This document shows positions 13,032 through 23,261 of a DNA stretch of 64,000 nt, piece after piece. The stretch covers positions 744,001 through 808,000 of the forward strand of contig JANFOG010000010.1 in assembly GCA_024336345.1 (NCBI GenBank), given 5' to 3'. Position 1 is the first letter of the stretch. Each line of letters begins with the position of its first letter. This DNA is from Mariannaea sp. PMI_226. Taxonomy: Eukaryota; Ascomycota; Sordariomycetes; Hypocreales; Nectriaceae. The notes under the pieces were generated by a model. It saw nothing but the letters and a program-made list of their open reading frames with translations, did not search any database and was not told where the DNA came from. The translations under genes and the position numbers were made by a program.

Positions 13032-14029
13032 ATGTCTACCCACTACAGCAACGTTGCCTACTCCATGCCCATGCCGGTCCCTTCTAAGGGTGCCCACTAC
13101 CCCACCTACAGCCAATACTCCATCTCGCCCCCAGAGTGTGAAGACACTGCAAGCTCCACCTCTGGTATCCCATCATACAGCAATGGCGGATACTCAGCCA
13201 CCTCCAGCAGCTATCTCGGCGGTTATGGGGACTACGAAAGCACCGGCTCAGCTAGCGGCGTCGACTTCCAGGAATACATGCAAGACCGCTTTGCTAACTC
13301 CTTCGACCCCATTCCTCTCGACCGCAGCATGGCCATGCAAGCCCAGACGTAAGTCGATCTACTTGTTTCTCGCTTCCCCTCCTACTGCCCCAAAGGCATC
13401 CTTGCAGTGGCAAGGGTTGTGGTTGTAATCTTATGCTGCAGCTGCTGCAGTTTGCCGGTCCCCGGTTTTTTTTTTCTTCTGTCAGCCCGCGTTTGCAGAA
13501 GATGCCGGGCCCCTCGTCTCCTCACTTTCCTCCCGGTGCCCGATTGGCGGCTAAGTTGCTAACTGAGCGGGCAGTTCCGGAAAGCTCAATGCGAAGCACC
13601 GCGAGCTCCTTGAGCTCCAGAAGAAGGCACAAGCTCGCCTTGCCAAGACGCGAGAGCGCTTCCAGGAGGGTATGCGAGATGCCCACGAGGTCCGAAGCGA
13701 TCTTGAGTGGACGCAGAAGAAAGTTGGGTGAGTTCCAGCCATTTTAACACTGCAACGTGCTTTACAGAAATATGATTCCTGCAATGGACATGTAGACTGC
13801 AATTGCGGATGATTGGCAATTGAACAGGTTTCATGTCATATTTACCAAAGAATGCGATGGTAAATTGCGGGGATCTAATTTCGCATAACAAAATTATATG
13901 TATATTTTTATGATGAATTGCGGCTGATCAGATATGGCAATTTACAGTTCTATGAAGAGCAAAGCCTCGCGCAAGCACGGTAAGGAATACAGCAAGGCTC
14001 GTGCGCGATACCCATCCCCAGAAAACTAG
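13032..14029 (+). CDS. small fungal coiled-coil protein, three exons, function unknown
   Basis: Exons 13032-13348, 13575-13727 and 13948-14029 join in phase to give 183 residues. Both introns have canonical donors (GTAAGT, GTGAGT) and CAG acceptors. Residues 1-105 are Ser/Tyr/Pro-rich and probably disordered. The C-terminal 75 residues are charged and helical (KHRELLELQKKAQARLAKTR, then a DLEWTQKK segment), look like a coiled coil, and end in a basic tail closing with ARYPSPEN. No catalytic motif is visible. The pattern of a variable N-terminus with a conserved, spliced charged C-terminus suggests a real conserved fungal gene, but I do not recognise a characterised homologue. It sits after the 10 kb gene desert with its own TATA box, which hints at complex regulation. 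Gene structure is fairly sure, function unknown. Confidence 0.75.
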
Positions 14030-15497
14030 GGGGAGGGGGAGCCAGAAAAGTCTGGGGTTCCATTTTGAGCCGCATCGGAACATTTGACGACATGACACAC
14101 AAAACTTCACTTTTAGCACGCTTCTGGCTTTGCTTTTACCCTCATCTTTCTTCTACCCCTGCCCACCACATAAAAACGGGCATACAACACGTGGTTCTAC
14201 TGCAGGAACCAAAAGTTGATCGGATACCAGGATTTTGTTATGGGGCACTGTTTTAAGGCGAAAGGGGCGAACGGGTTCGTTTCTTGGCTTGGGTTTTTCC
14301 TTCTATTTTTGTCCTGTTTTCACGCCCCCTCCCCGGGTAAAAGTGCGGGAACGGGGTAGCTCATGCGAGTAATGGGTGACGTGAGGCTTGGAAATTGGGC
14401 CAGAGACGGAGCGGCAAGGCAGCGGGCCGCTGCGAGCTCCAGATCTCCTGCTGCTTTACGAGCTCGTTCGTACGGTGGGCGTGCGGGCGGTGCCCGCTTG
14501 GACACGCCAGACCTGACGAACGGGTGTGTGGAGGAGGATGGCGCCTGTTTCACGACGTTATGACTTATGATTGGACGGCCTGGGATGATCTAGGGGTTGT
14601 TAAAAGTACACCACCTCCCTGGCATTCTGTGGGGGAGGGGGGCAATAAAACGGCGTGGTGGACAGCGTGGTTTGCGGAGGTGTGTCGCGCACTACGCTGC
14701 AGGGGACGAAGCTGAAGGAGGAGGCGTGGACATCGGGAGCAACCGACTAGGTGGGCTATCCATTCTTCTCCATCGGTGGTTCAAGTGAGGAGGGGCGTGT
14801 GTGGAGAGATTGTACGCCAGGGCCTTGGGAACAACTGGACCAGGGCGAAGATAAGAATGGAGATAGCCCATGGAGTTTGTGTTGGAGATGGGAGGCTCTT
14901 GAAGGATGCTTGACCTAATGTAGGGGGCATAGGTGGGAATATTCCTGTTGGTATTGCTCGGTCAGGTCAGGGAGCGGCGAGGGCTTGGGGATATAATACC
15001 CCCTGGGCAGGATTTAGTGATGAGATTGTTTGTGCAAGGTCCAGGAGTTAGGAGTTTCGTACCAATCCAGTCTGATTTACCCCTTTGTTGACCAGTCCGT
15101 CTAAGACGATCAAGTAGACTCAGGCAATGTCATGAAGCCCCAATGCCGTGTATGTAGTGTACTCCACCCCTCTCTAGACCTTGGTAAAACCGGCACTGCC
15201 ATGTTCCATCATGTGATATCGTGTGAAGTGGTCGAAGTGATGGACGTAATTCAGCAGTGGAATTCGGGACGTTGGTAAACCAGACAGGAGATCACGTGAC
15301 ATAGCACGTGCAGGATACACCCCGCTGTGGTGGTTGTGGCAAAATATCGGGTGACGACGGACGTCAGGTCAAAAGAGCTGATGTTTTTATTGAGTTTTCA
15401 GCCCTTGTGACGGTTTCCTGTGGTGAGACTATTGGAATCGCGTGCTTGTATCGGAATGGTCCGTCCAGTCGTCTCAAAGCAAGAAATAGTTTGTTGC
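14030..15497. other. convergent intergenic region
   Basis: Lies between the 3' ends of the flanking genes. I see no gene. Two CACGTG palindromes (15293-15298 and 15305-15310) sit 12 bases apart. They match the core bound by basic helix-loop-helix factors, but here they are not close to a recognised promoter. Confidence 0.4.
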
Positions 15498-16043
15498 TCA
15501 CGGACGTGTTGCACCACCACCTCGCGGGAGCCACGAGCCAATGGATGACATACCGCGATTCGTCTCAATGCGTTCCCATGGATTCTCGTTGGACATCGGG
15601 TCATAGTAACCCTCATACCAGGGGCCTGATGGCGACGGATCCTGATGACGATGAATGGGGAATGACGTTTGATGATTTCTGGCCACGAAGTCTCCAGTGG
15701 GTGCAGCTGGACGTTGTGGAAGGCTAGCAGGACGCACTCGCGTCAATGCTGGGGCCGATACGTCATCGTCATCGTCCATATCTAAAGCGATTTCATCGAG
15801 GTTTGAGCTCGCAGGTGGTTTGGAGCCAAGAGCGGTTGAGTTTGCACCAGTGAAGGAGGGTTTTGGTGGTAGGGAGAATCCGCTCGCATCTGCACGAGGA
15901 TTGTAACGACGCTTCTTGTTAGGATGCTGGGCGCCGAAGGAAGAGAAGCCCATCGCTTGAGCCATCAGAGCCTGGTCATCGTCCAGGCCAGTGTCGACAT
16001 CAGGATCGACTCGAGGGTCGTCGGGCACCGGATTTTGGTCCAT
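15498..16043 (-). CDS. small hydrophilic, probably nuclear protein with a GFSSFG/KKRR motif
   Basis: 181 residues, single exon, starting at the first ATG of the frame (MDQNPVPDD). Residues about 27-45 contain MAQAMGFSSFG followed closely by NKKRRYNPRA. An MGFSSF-plus-basic-patch element is also known in splicing-related proteins such as the U4/U6.U5 27 kDa protein, so a spliceosome link is possible but only by analogy. An acidic DMDDDDDV run lies mid-protein, and the C-terminus is Gly/Pro/Trp-rich with GPWYEGYYDPMSNENPWE. No signal peptide or membrane segment. I recognise it as a type of conserved hypothetical fungal protein. Function is not established. Confidence 0.6.
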   Translation of the reverse strand: MDQNPVPDDPRVDPDVDTGLDDDQALMAQAMGFSSFGAQHPNKKRRYNPRADASGFSLPPKPSFTGANSTALGSKPPASSNLDEIALDMDDDDDVSAPALTRVRPASLPQRPAAPTGDFVARNHQTSFPIHRHQDPSPSGPWYEGYYDPMSNENPWERIETNRGMSSIGSWLPRGGGATRP

Positions 16044-17127
16044 GTGTTGTTTGTTGGGCAAAGTCGATTTGCAGGGACAGGGGAGACGTTGTGGTAAGTG
16101 CAGGGGAGGAAAAAAAGACTGGTGCGCGAATTAAGTTGCAGGGGAACTCCCGTTCGATGAGTAACCGAGGATGTGGGTGAGGGAGATGCAAGGCAACGAT
16201 CTGGTGGATGAGAGGAGGAAGAAATGCGCCTTGGGAAAAAAAATCCGGGGTTGAATTGAGGCTTGACGGACCAGGGGTAAATGTGGCGCGGTGTGGATAA
16301 CGGAAAGAGCCTCAGCCTTGTGGAGAATCGGGTGTGGCTTGAGCCTGCGGGATGTTGAAGGAATGACAATATTGGATGACGATGGTTATTTGGAAGTGGG
16401 CTGACATATTATGAAAAGGGAGATAGAGAGAGAAAATAGCGATTATTTTGCGACTGATCGATGACTGCGGCTGGCAGGATATCGACGTTGATGACCGATA
16501 TCTTATAGCATCATCAAACGGAGAGATTGAATCAACATCCCAAATGATGAGATTGCGGTCAGGGAATAAAGATAATATGGATAGGGCTTAGGCAGGTAGT
16601 TTAGTAAACCAAAAAAGGAACTAAGAGATTGGATATGTTAATAGATCTACCCATTTCTTTACGTTACGTATGCATCATTTTTCTTTTTATTGCTGCATAT
16701 GATGCGATATTTGCTTTTTGCTTGTGCATTGAATATCTTGACGAAGCTTCCTTGAGCATTAATGAATCAATCAATGCAGAGGGTGCCCCCTTTCGAGAAA
16801 GTCTTTCGGGTACCAAACAATTTGTGTTATAAATGACATGAGGTTGGTAATAATTGACAGCATTTAATGCTTCACGGTAGGTACCAAGTACTCCGATACA
16901 CTGGGTACGCTGCCAACCTGCCTAACAGCTGGGAGGTGACTGTAATTAAAAGTGCGTTTTATGCCTGTCTCACCTCGCACTCGTCACTTTTCACTCTCAT
17001 TATCACAATCACTCGTCTAATTAAAACCAGCCCACCCACCTCACATGCTCTTTAAATATTTCTTCTCATCTCCTCATCCATTACCAAAGATAGCAGGCGC
17101 CTCTCTTCAATAAATTCGAACTCAGCA
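16044..17127. other. divergent promoter region
   Basis: About 1.1 kb between two divergently transcribed genes, so it should hold both promoters. It is AT-rich in its middle. A GGTAGGTACC motif occurs near 16877. I see no gene. Confidence 0.4.
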
Positions 17128-17724
17128 ATGGCGGCCAAACAAGACCAGGTTGTTCTCAACCTTCCCTCTAAATATTCAAAATCATCCTCCCCATCCACTT
17201 CAAGCCCTTCTTTTGATTGGCTCACCACCACTTGGACCGTCACGCACTCAACCCTGTCAATGTGGCGATCTGCGCGCAATGTTCGCATCACATATAAACT
17301 ACTCCCAGCAAACGCCGACGGCTATCCGCGCCTCGACGATCTAGTAGAATACGAGCCATCAAACAAGGAGGGAGTGCGCAAGACCGTCGCAGGCATCGAC
17401 ACCCAAGGCGAGGATGCGTCGAGCTGGGACTGGCGCGGCAAGGGTTTGCTTCTCCTCATCAAGAGCCACTGGGAAATTTTGGGCTGGGGCGAGGCGACGA
17501 CTACGGGTGGACAGAAGGAACGGTGGGCAGTGACTTGGTTTGCGCCCACGCTTTTCACGGCCGAGGGCATCGATGTGTACTGCGATCGGAAAGAAGGTTT
17601 GAGCGAAGAGACTTATGCCGCGATTCTAGAGGCCCTGGGGAGTTTGGGTGAGCCCAAGCTGGTTGCACTGGTGGAAAAGAATATGAAGCCCGTTGATATT
17701 CGGCTTCCCTGGGTGGAGGGTTGA
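17128..17724 (+). CDS. uncharacterised fungal protein, possibly calycin/lipocalin-like
   Basis: 198 residues, single exon. Residues 29-60 (FDWLTTTWTVTHSTLSMWRS) begin a series of alternating hydrophobic strands. Further strands carry LLLLIKSHWEILGW and ERWAVTWFAPTLFTAEGIDV, a pattern that resembles the beta-barrel of lipocalin-like ligand-binding proteins. The end is helical (YAAILEALGSLG). No signal peptide is visible, so it is probably cytosolic. The start codon follows a leader without competing ATGs. It converges on the splicing-related gene, with only 137 bases between the stop codons. The fold suggestion is inference from strand pattern alone. Confidence 0.7.
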   Translation: MAAKQDQVVLNLPSKYSKSSSPSTSSPSFDWLTTTWTVTHSTLSMWRSARNVRITYKLLPANADGYPRLDDLVEYEPSNKEGVRKTVAGIDTQGEDASSWDWRGKGLLLLIKSHWEILGWGEATTTGGQKERWAVTWFAPTLFTAEGIDVYCDRKEGLSEETYAAILEALGSLGEPKLVALVEKNMKPVDIRLPWVEG

Positions 17725-17861
17725 TTCACGCGGATGGTATGCTAATGAAGTCGAATTTTGGGTTCTTGAACGCGGCATCGGCTTGCTGATAGTCATGCTT
17801 GTACTTGATGTTGGTATTTGGCACTTTCGTAATTATTTTTCATTCGGGGTATCTTATAGAA

Positions 17862-19047
17862 CTATTTATTCGGCCTGTCCCAAGACTGGCGTCTGCTGTG
17901 GCTTTCTCTATCAACTTTCGGTATGGGCGAATGTGAATCCCTTCTCCTTCTCTGTTCGTCACCTCTATCCCCCCTTTCCCATCCCCTTTCGCGCGACTCG
18001 TCTCTACGATGATGGCCATCATGTCTTCTCCGCCTGTGATCTCTTGGTTCATCTCGGTCGTATCTACTGCGGGTTCTCCTTTCCTGGTCATGGTCATGAT
18101 CATGATCATGATGTCTTCTCTCCTTCGAGCGATGCCTGCGATTGGAATCTTGAGGTGATCCAGCTCTTTCTCGATCCCTTTCTCGTTCTTCATCTCGTCG
18201 TTGACGCTTTTCTCGTTTACGCTCTTCCCTACGAAGCTGCCTTAGCTGTTCAGCCTGCTCCTCCAGGAACTGTTTTCGTTCCTTCTTAAGTTCGCGGACC
18301 TTCGATGCGCCTTGCTTCATCATTGCTAAAGGATCGCTAGCCACTATTCGCCGTGTATCGCGCTCCTTGCGATCTGGATCATCATTGCCCCAAACATTTT
18401 TCATCATGGGTTCAAGCGCGTTGCTATCGGACTGAGAGTACCAAGGTTTCGATATGCCGTTCTTACCACCAGCATTTGAGAATCGCATGGTGTACTGGTC
18501 TTCAAGACTTTCCTTCTTCTTTTTAGCATCTCTTTCTGCCTCTTCATTCTTTTCGGCATGTGCTCGGAGCTTCTCGTCCCCAAAGAGGTCGATGTGGCCG
18601 GCGTGATCCGTGATTGGAGCCGAGCTTGTGGCCTTGCGCTCGACATCTAGACCAGTGGCGGTAAGCTCGTTTCTTTCTTTCGCAATCCTCAGCTCAAAGT
18701 CGGTATCATCTTCGTCCGCTCGCTTTCGCTTCCGTCGGTGGCTATTGGGCTGCGCACCGCGAGGTCTCGAAGGAGGGTCGATAGCCTCGGTTGGTTTGTC
18801 ATCCTCGATGGGTGGCGGAACTTCGCCGCGTAGTATAGCTAGTCGGCGTTGCGCATCAACCTCCTGCATACGCTGCTCCTCTGCCCCTTCGGCAGCTTTG
18901 GCGGCAGCTTCATCGCGACGGACGCGTGCGATGTTGTCGGCATTGTAGACGTTCCATGACTTTTTACCTAGTAAATGACTACAAAATGTCAGTTTTTTTC
19001 ATGGAAATATGAATGGAAATGGTGGGCACGAGTTCTCACAGCGGCAT
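17862..19047 (-). CDS. Cir_N-domain protein, LENG1-like splicing-associated factor
   Basis: Exon 1 is only 8 bases (19047-19040). A 61-base intron (19039-18979, GTGAGA...TAG) leads to exon 2 (18978-17862), giving 374 residues. The join yields MPLHLLGKKSWNVYNADN at the N-terminus, followed by IARVRRDEAA. This is the Cir_N signature as in human LENG1 and Cwf25-type factors. The middle is Lys/Glu-rich with helices, and a KPWYSQ motif is present near residue 180. The C-terminus is a long RS/RD/RE-rich tail including an (HD)n run, like many spliceosomal proteins. It probably acts in the nucleus in pre-mRNA processing. An alternative acceptor a few bases on would create an in-frame stop, which favours this join. 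Family assignment good, precise role unknown. Confidence 0.82.
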
Positions 19048-19596
19048 TTTATCGTGCGACGTTGAAATATGGGAATGGTCCGAAGTCGTAGGCTGAAAGA
19101 TGATCTGAGTAGTCATGAAGGCGAATTCATGATCAATGAGTTACCTGAGCTTCTGATTGACTAAAGGTACGTACCTTCAGTAGCCTTGGACCCTCAAGCG
19201 TTAAATGGTCGTAACGCGGGGCTGATGGGTTACAGCAGCTGGCGATGACATAACCACTAAACTTGATGAGGTAAGAAAGCCTACTGGCTGAGAAGAACGC
19301 TGAAGAACGTGGGATCTGTATTCTACTGAGCCGACCACTGTAGCGTAGGAGCTGGTGTTCCAGTGGTGGGGCTGTGTTGGTCCTCGCCCCTCGTTGGCGT
19401 CAGCCGCCAGTACTGGGAAGCTCCAGCATGTCCGCATGCGACTTCAGAACTTCAACTTGTCAACTAAAACAAGCCACATTTCATTTCGCCGAAACGACAG
19501 GTTTCTTTTCCTTTATAAATTGCTTCGTATCTGTGGGCTCTCGAATTCCAGTTGCATACTCTTAGCATCGCATCGCATCCCACACTCACCGCCAGA
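19048..19596. promoter_or_regulatory. shared divergent promoter of the LENG1-like gene and sec18
   Basis: 549 bases separate the two start codons. A TATAAAT element lies at 19514-19520, 77 bases before the sec18 start codon, which is close for a TATA box but possible. The rest shows no gene. Confidence 0.4.
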
Positions 19597-22251
19597 ATGT
19601 CGAGATCACCCTTCACTGGGTTTGGCATGCCCGGATCCAACCCTCGACCGCCAAGCAGCGGCCAACAGCCTCCTCAGAGAGCGCCTTACGGAGGCGGTGA
19701 TCCCTATCAGCAACCCCAAGGATACGGAGGCCCTAGGCAATTCGATCCTCGTCAACAACAGGGTGGCTATCAGGGAGGATATGGCGGCGGCCAGGCAGAC
19801 CAACCATCACGCTCGGCGCCTTCATCGAGATACAACGAGAAGCCTCCTGGCTCTGGTAGACAGGTTTCGCTTAGAGTTGAAAAGGTCACGGATAAATCCC
19901 TCCAGTCCAGACTCATCTATGGCAATATGTACTTGCTCCACCCTCCTCAATGTCCTTGAACTCTTGTCTAACGGGGTATGCCCTTAACGCAGTTGCGCCG
20001 TTTCTCCCGACGACTTCCCTCCCAATCGCGATGGCTCAGATCTCTACGTTATGCTTCGAGGTGGCCAACCAGCCAGCGAATACGTCGTTACCGCCAAGCC
20101 AGTTTCCGGCTTCCCCCAAGGTTGTATCAGTCTTTCGGACCCTCAGCGATCATGGGCTGGAATTACAATGAGAGACATGTTTACAGGACAGATCTACGAT
20201 CCTTTTGCCAGTGGAGGAAAGGCCTATCTGGGTTCTTTGGATGTTGAGATTGGCTTTGCTTCGCCCAACAAAAAAACGCAGACCCCCTACGACGAGGACG
20301 AGCTGTCCAAGATCTTTATCGACACATACCAAAACCAGGTTCTCGCTCCTGGCCAGCGCATTTTGATGGATGTTCGAAACGTCCCCTTGCTCATCGTTGT
20401 CAAGACTGTTGGACTCGTGGACCTCGCTATGGGCGGCGATGAGTCCAGCAAGCAGACGTTCCGAGAGGCACATGCCCGAGGTATTCTCACCAACCAGACC
20501 CGTGTTCTCTTCCACAGAGATGGTAAGGGTGACTTCAACCTTAAGCCCTCTATGTCGAAACCCAACTCCAACGCCATTCTGGCCCCCGATTTCAAGTTCG
20601 AGGACATGGGTATTGGTGGCCTAGGTGACGAATTTTCCACAATCTTTCGCCGAGCCTTCGCTTCCCGTGTCTTCCCTCCTGGCCTGGTTGCCAAGATGGG
20701 TATCCCCCACGTCAAGGGAATGCTGCTTTACGGTCCCCCAGGTACGGGTAAGACGCTCATTGCCCGCCAGATTGGCAAAATGCTCAACGCGCGACCTCCC
20801 AAGGTCATCAACGGCCCTGAAGTGCTCAACAAGTATGTTGGTCAATCCGAGGAGAACATTCGAAAATTGTTTGCAGATGCCGAGAAGGAATACAAGGAGA
20901 AGGGTGATGAAAGCAGTTTACACATCATCATCTTCGACGAGCTGGATGCTGTATGTAAACAGCGAGGCTCAGGAGCGGGTGGCGGCACTGGTGTTGGTGA
21001 CAGTGTCGTGAACCAGTTGCTTTCCAAGCTCGACGGTGTGGATCAACTGAACAACATTCTTCTCATCGGAATGACCAATCGAAAGGACATGATTGACGAT
21101 GCCCTGCTGCGCCCTGGCCGTCTTGAGGTTCATCTTGAGATTTCACTCCCTGATGAGGAGGGTCGTCTTGAGATTTTCAAGATTCATACATCGAAGATGC
21201 GTACCAATGGACTTCTGGACCCTGATGTGAACATGGCAGAGCTTGCTGCCAATACAAAGAACTTTTCGGGAGCCGAGATTAATGGTGTAGTCAAGGCCGC
21301 GGCGTCGTTTGCCTTTTCCCGTCACACTGAGGTCGGTCAGCTAGCAGCTGTCAAGCAAGACGTTGCAAGCATGAAGGTCAAACGCGAAGATTTCCTGAAC
21401 GCCCTTACTGAGGTCCGTCCAGCCTATGGTGTATCAGAAGCCGAATTAGAGGAGGCACTCCGCCTTGGTATCATTCCTTACGCTCCACACATCGATCCAA
21501 CTATTGCGGAGATGAAGCGCGTAGTTGGCATGATCAAGGACGACCCCAATAAATTTAGCACATCGGTACTGTTCCATGGCCCCAGGGCATCTGGCAAGAC
21601 TGCATTGGCAGCACATATCGCCATGCAATCCGAGTTCCCATTCGTCAAGATGGTCACTCCCGCCGACTTGGTCGGATATCGCGACGACTTTGCTAAGAAG
21701 GATTATGTGCATAAAGCATTTGCGGATGCATATAAATCGCCCGCTAGTATTCTCATTCTTGATGATTTCGAGCGTTTGATCGGATGGAACCCCATCGGTC
21801 CTCGCTTCTCTAACACGATGCTGGAAGCGTTGACTACCCTGCTGGTGTCAAAACCCCCCAAGGTAAGTTGATGAAGCAAATAGGCTGTTGTTTATGTGAG
21901 CAGAACTAACGAAATTAATAGGGCCATCGACTTTTGATCTTTGTTACTTCTTCCAGAGCCTCTGTGCTGAAGATGCTTGAGATTGACATGGACTTTGCCA
22001 AGAAGGTAGCCGTGCCCGCTGTGTCCAACCTACGAGAACTCGGAGCGGTTCTTGAAGGGTGCCACGTGTTCAACTCAAACGACGTTGGCCAGGCCCTTCA
22101 CATCATTCGAGATCGTACAGGTTCAGATTCGGTGGGCGTCGGTATCAAATCTGTGCTAGACTGTATCTTTGAGGCGCGAGCCGGTGACAACCCTGAAGCG
22201 CTAGAGACGTTTGCGGATCTATTGGTAGAGAAGATTCAGGAGATGAACTAG
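19597..22251 (+). CDS. sec18: vesicular-fusion ATPase Sec18/NSF
   Basis: Exons 19597-19928, 19993-21862 and 21922-22251 join to 843 residues, close to yeast Sec18 and animal NSF with a longer N-terminus. The enzyme uses ATP to take apart SNARE complexes after membrane fusion, with alpha-SNAP as adaptor. Residues 1-95 are Gly/Pro/Gln-rich, then comes the N domain. The D1 AAA module has Walker A GPPGTGKT (358-365) and Walker B IIIFDELDA (422-430), with the sensor and arginine region ALLRPGRLE. The D2 module has a Walker A of GPRASGKT (640-647) and a Walker-B-like ILILDDFERL near 698-707, as expected for the oligomerising D2 ring. Both introns are short with canonical borders. Essential housekeeping gene; assignment is secure. 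Confidence 0.97.
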
Positions 22252-23261
22252 ATAGATGAAATATGCAAGATGGGCCGAATAGAGGAGAGGATATTTGCGC
22301 ATCAGCTGGATTGATCGCCTTGGGATAGGCGAGAAGCAATGCCGTATGTAGGCTGATAGAAGACAAAGAATCAACTAGGAACTGTGCTTGGATATGAATA
22401 ACGGCACTGCAATTGATGAGTCGGTTTTTGTGCGAATTTTTAGGACTGGAATTCTTCTATATAATCCGTGACTCTTTTCAGCCTTGCCCCTGGATGAAAG
22501 GTTCACGACAAGACTATCCAGAATCGTATGGAGCATAGACTGGCATACCATACGTGGGGGAGGAGAGAAAGCTGAGCCGGCCCCCAAATCCCCGATGTAA
22601 CTGTATGAGATTACCCTTTTCCGTTTCAGCCACAGCGACTTTTTGTGTGAAAATCATCTCCAGGCGGCTAAGGTCTTCGCTCATTGATTGGAAATCTCAT
22701 GTATTTTAGCGGCCGTTATCTATCGTGGCCTACCGGCCTGCTTCGCCACGAGGGGTCTGGCCTATCTATATATAAGTTCATCCATTTTTGGGATCACCTT
22801 TCGCTGGGACCCAAGGATTGTATAAATTAACCTTTCCATTCTTGCACCTTATTGGTGGCTATTGATGAGGCACGGAGCCGTGAAGCCATTCAGAATTGTC
22901 AAGTTGACTTTGTTTGTTTGACTGCGTTTCTGTTGAAGACTGTAAAGGACGCCCCCTTCGATGCCTGTTTCTTTTATTTTTGGTTGCGCACGAGGTAATG
23001 TGAGAAGCTGAAGTGAATGAATGAAGAGAGGGGGAAAAGTTTCCCTAAGTTGGGGGCCAAAGTGGCTATAAGAACCTCATGCCCTATCGTAAGCATGTCA
23101 CGTTCGTGAGGCCCTCGTTTCCTGAATCTCATGTCTTCAATCGAGCTTTGAAAACACGCGGTGCATCAACGCTGCTGTAGGCTTCGTATTGCGCTTCAAC
23201 CAGATTCCTTCAATATCGATACCAACACCCTTGTAATTGGTCAAGTCGTCCGTATTTCGCG
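22252..23261. other. intergenic region
   Basis: About 1 kb after sec18. I see no gene. It will contain the sec18 3' end and the promoter of the CorA-like gene. Confidence 0.4.

Noticed and set aside
16044..16061. Six-codon extension (MPNKQH) of the GFSSFG protein
   Set aside because: The extension starts at TTG; the first ATG is at 16043.
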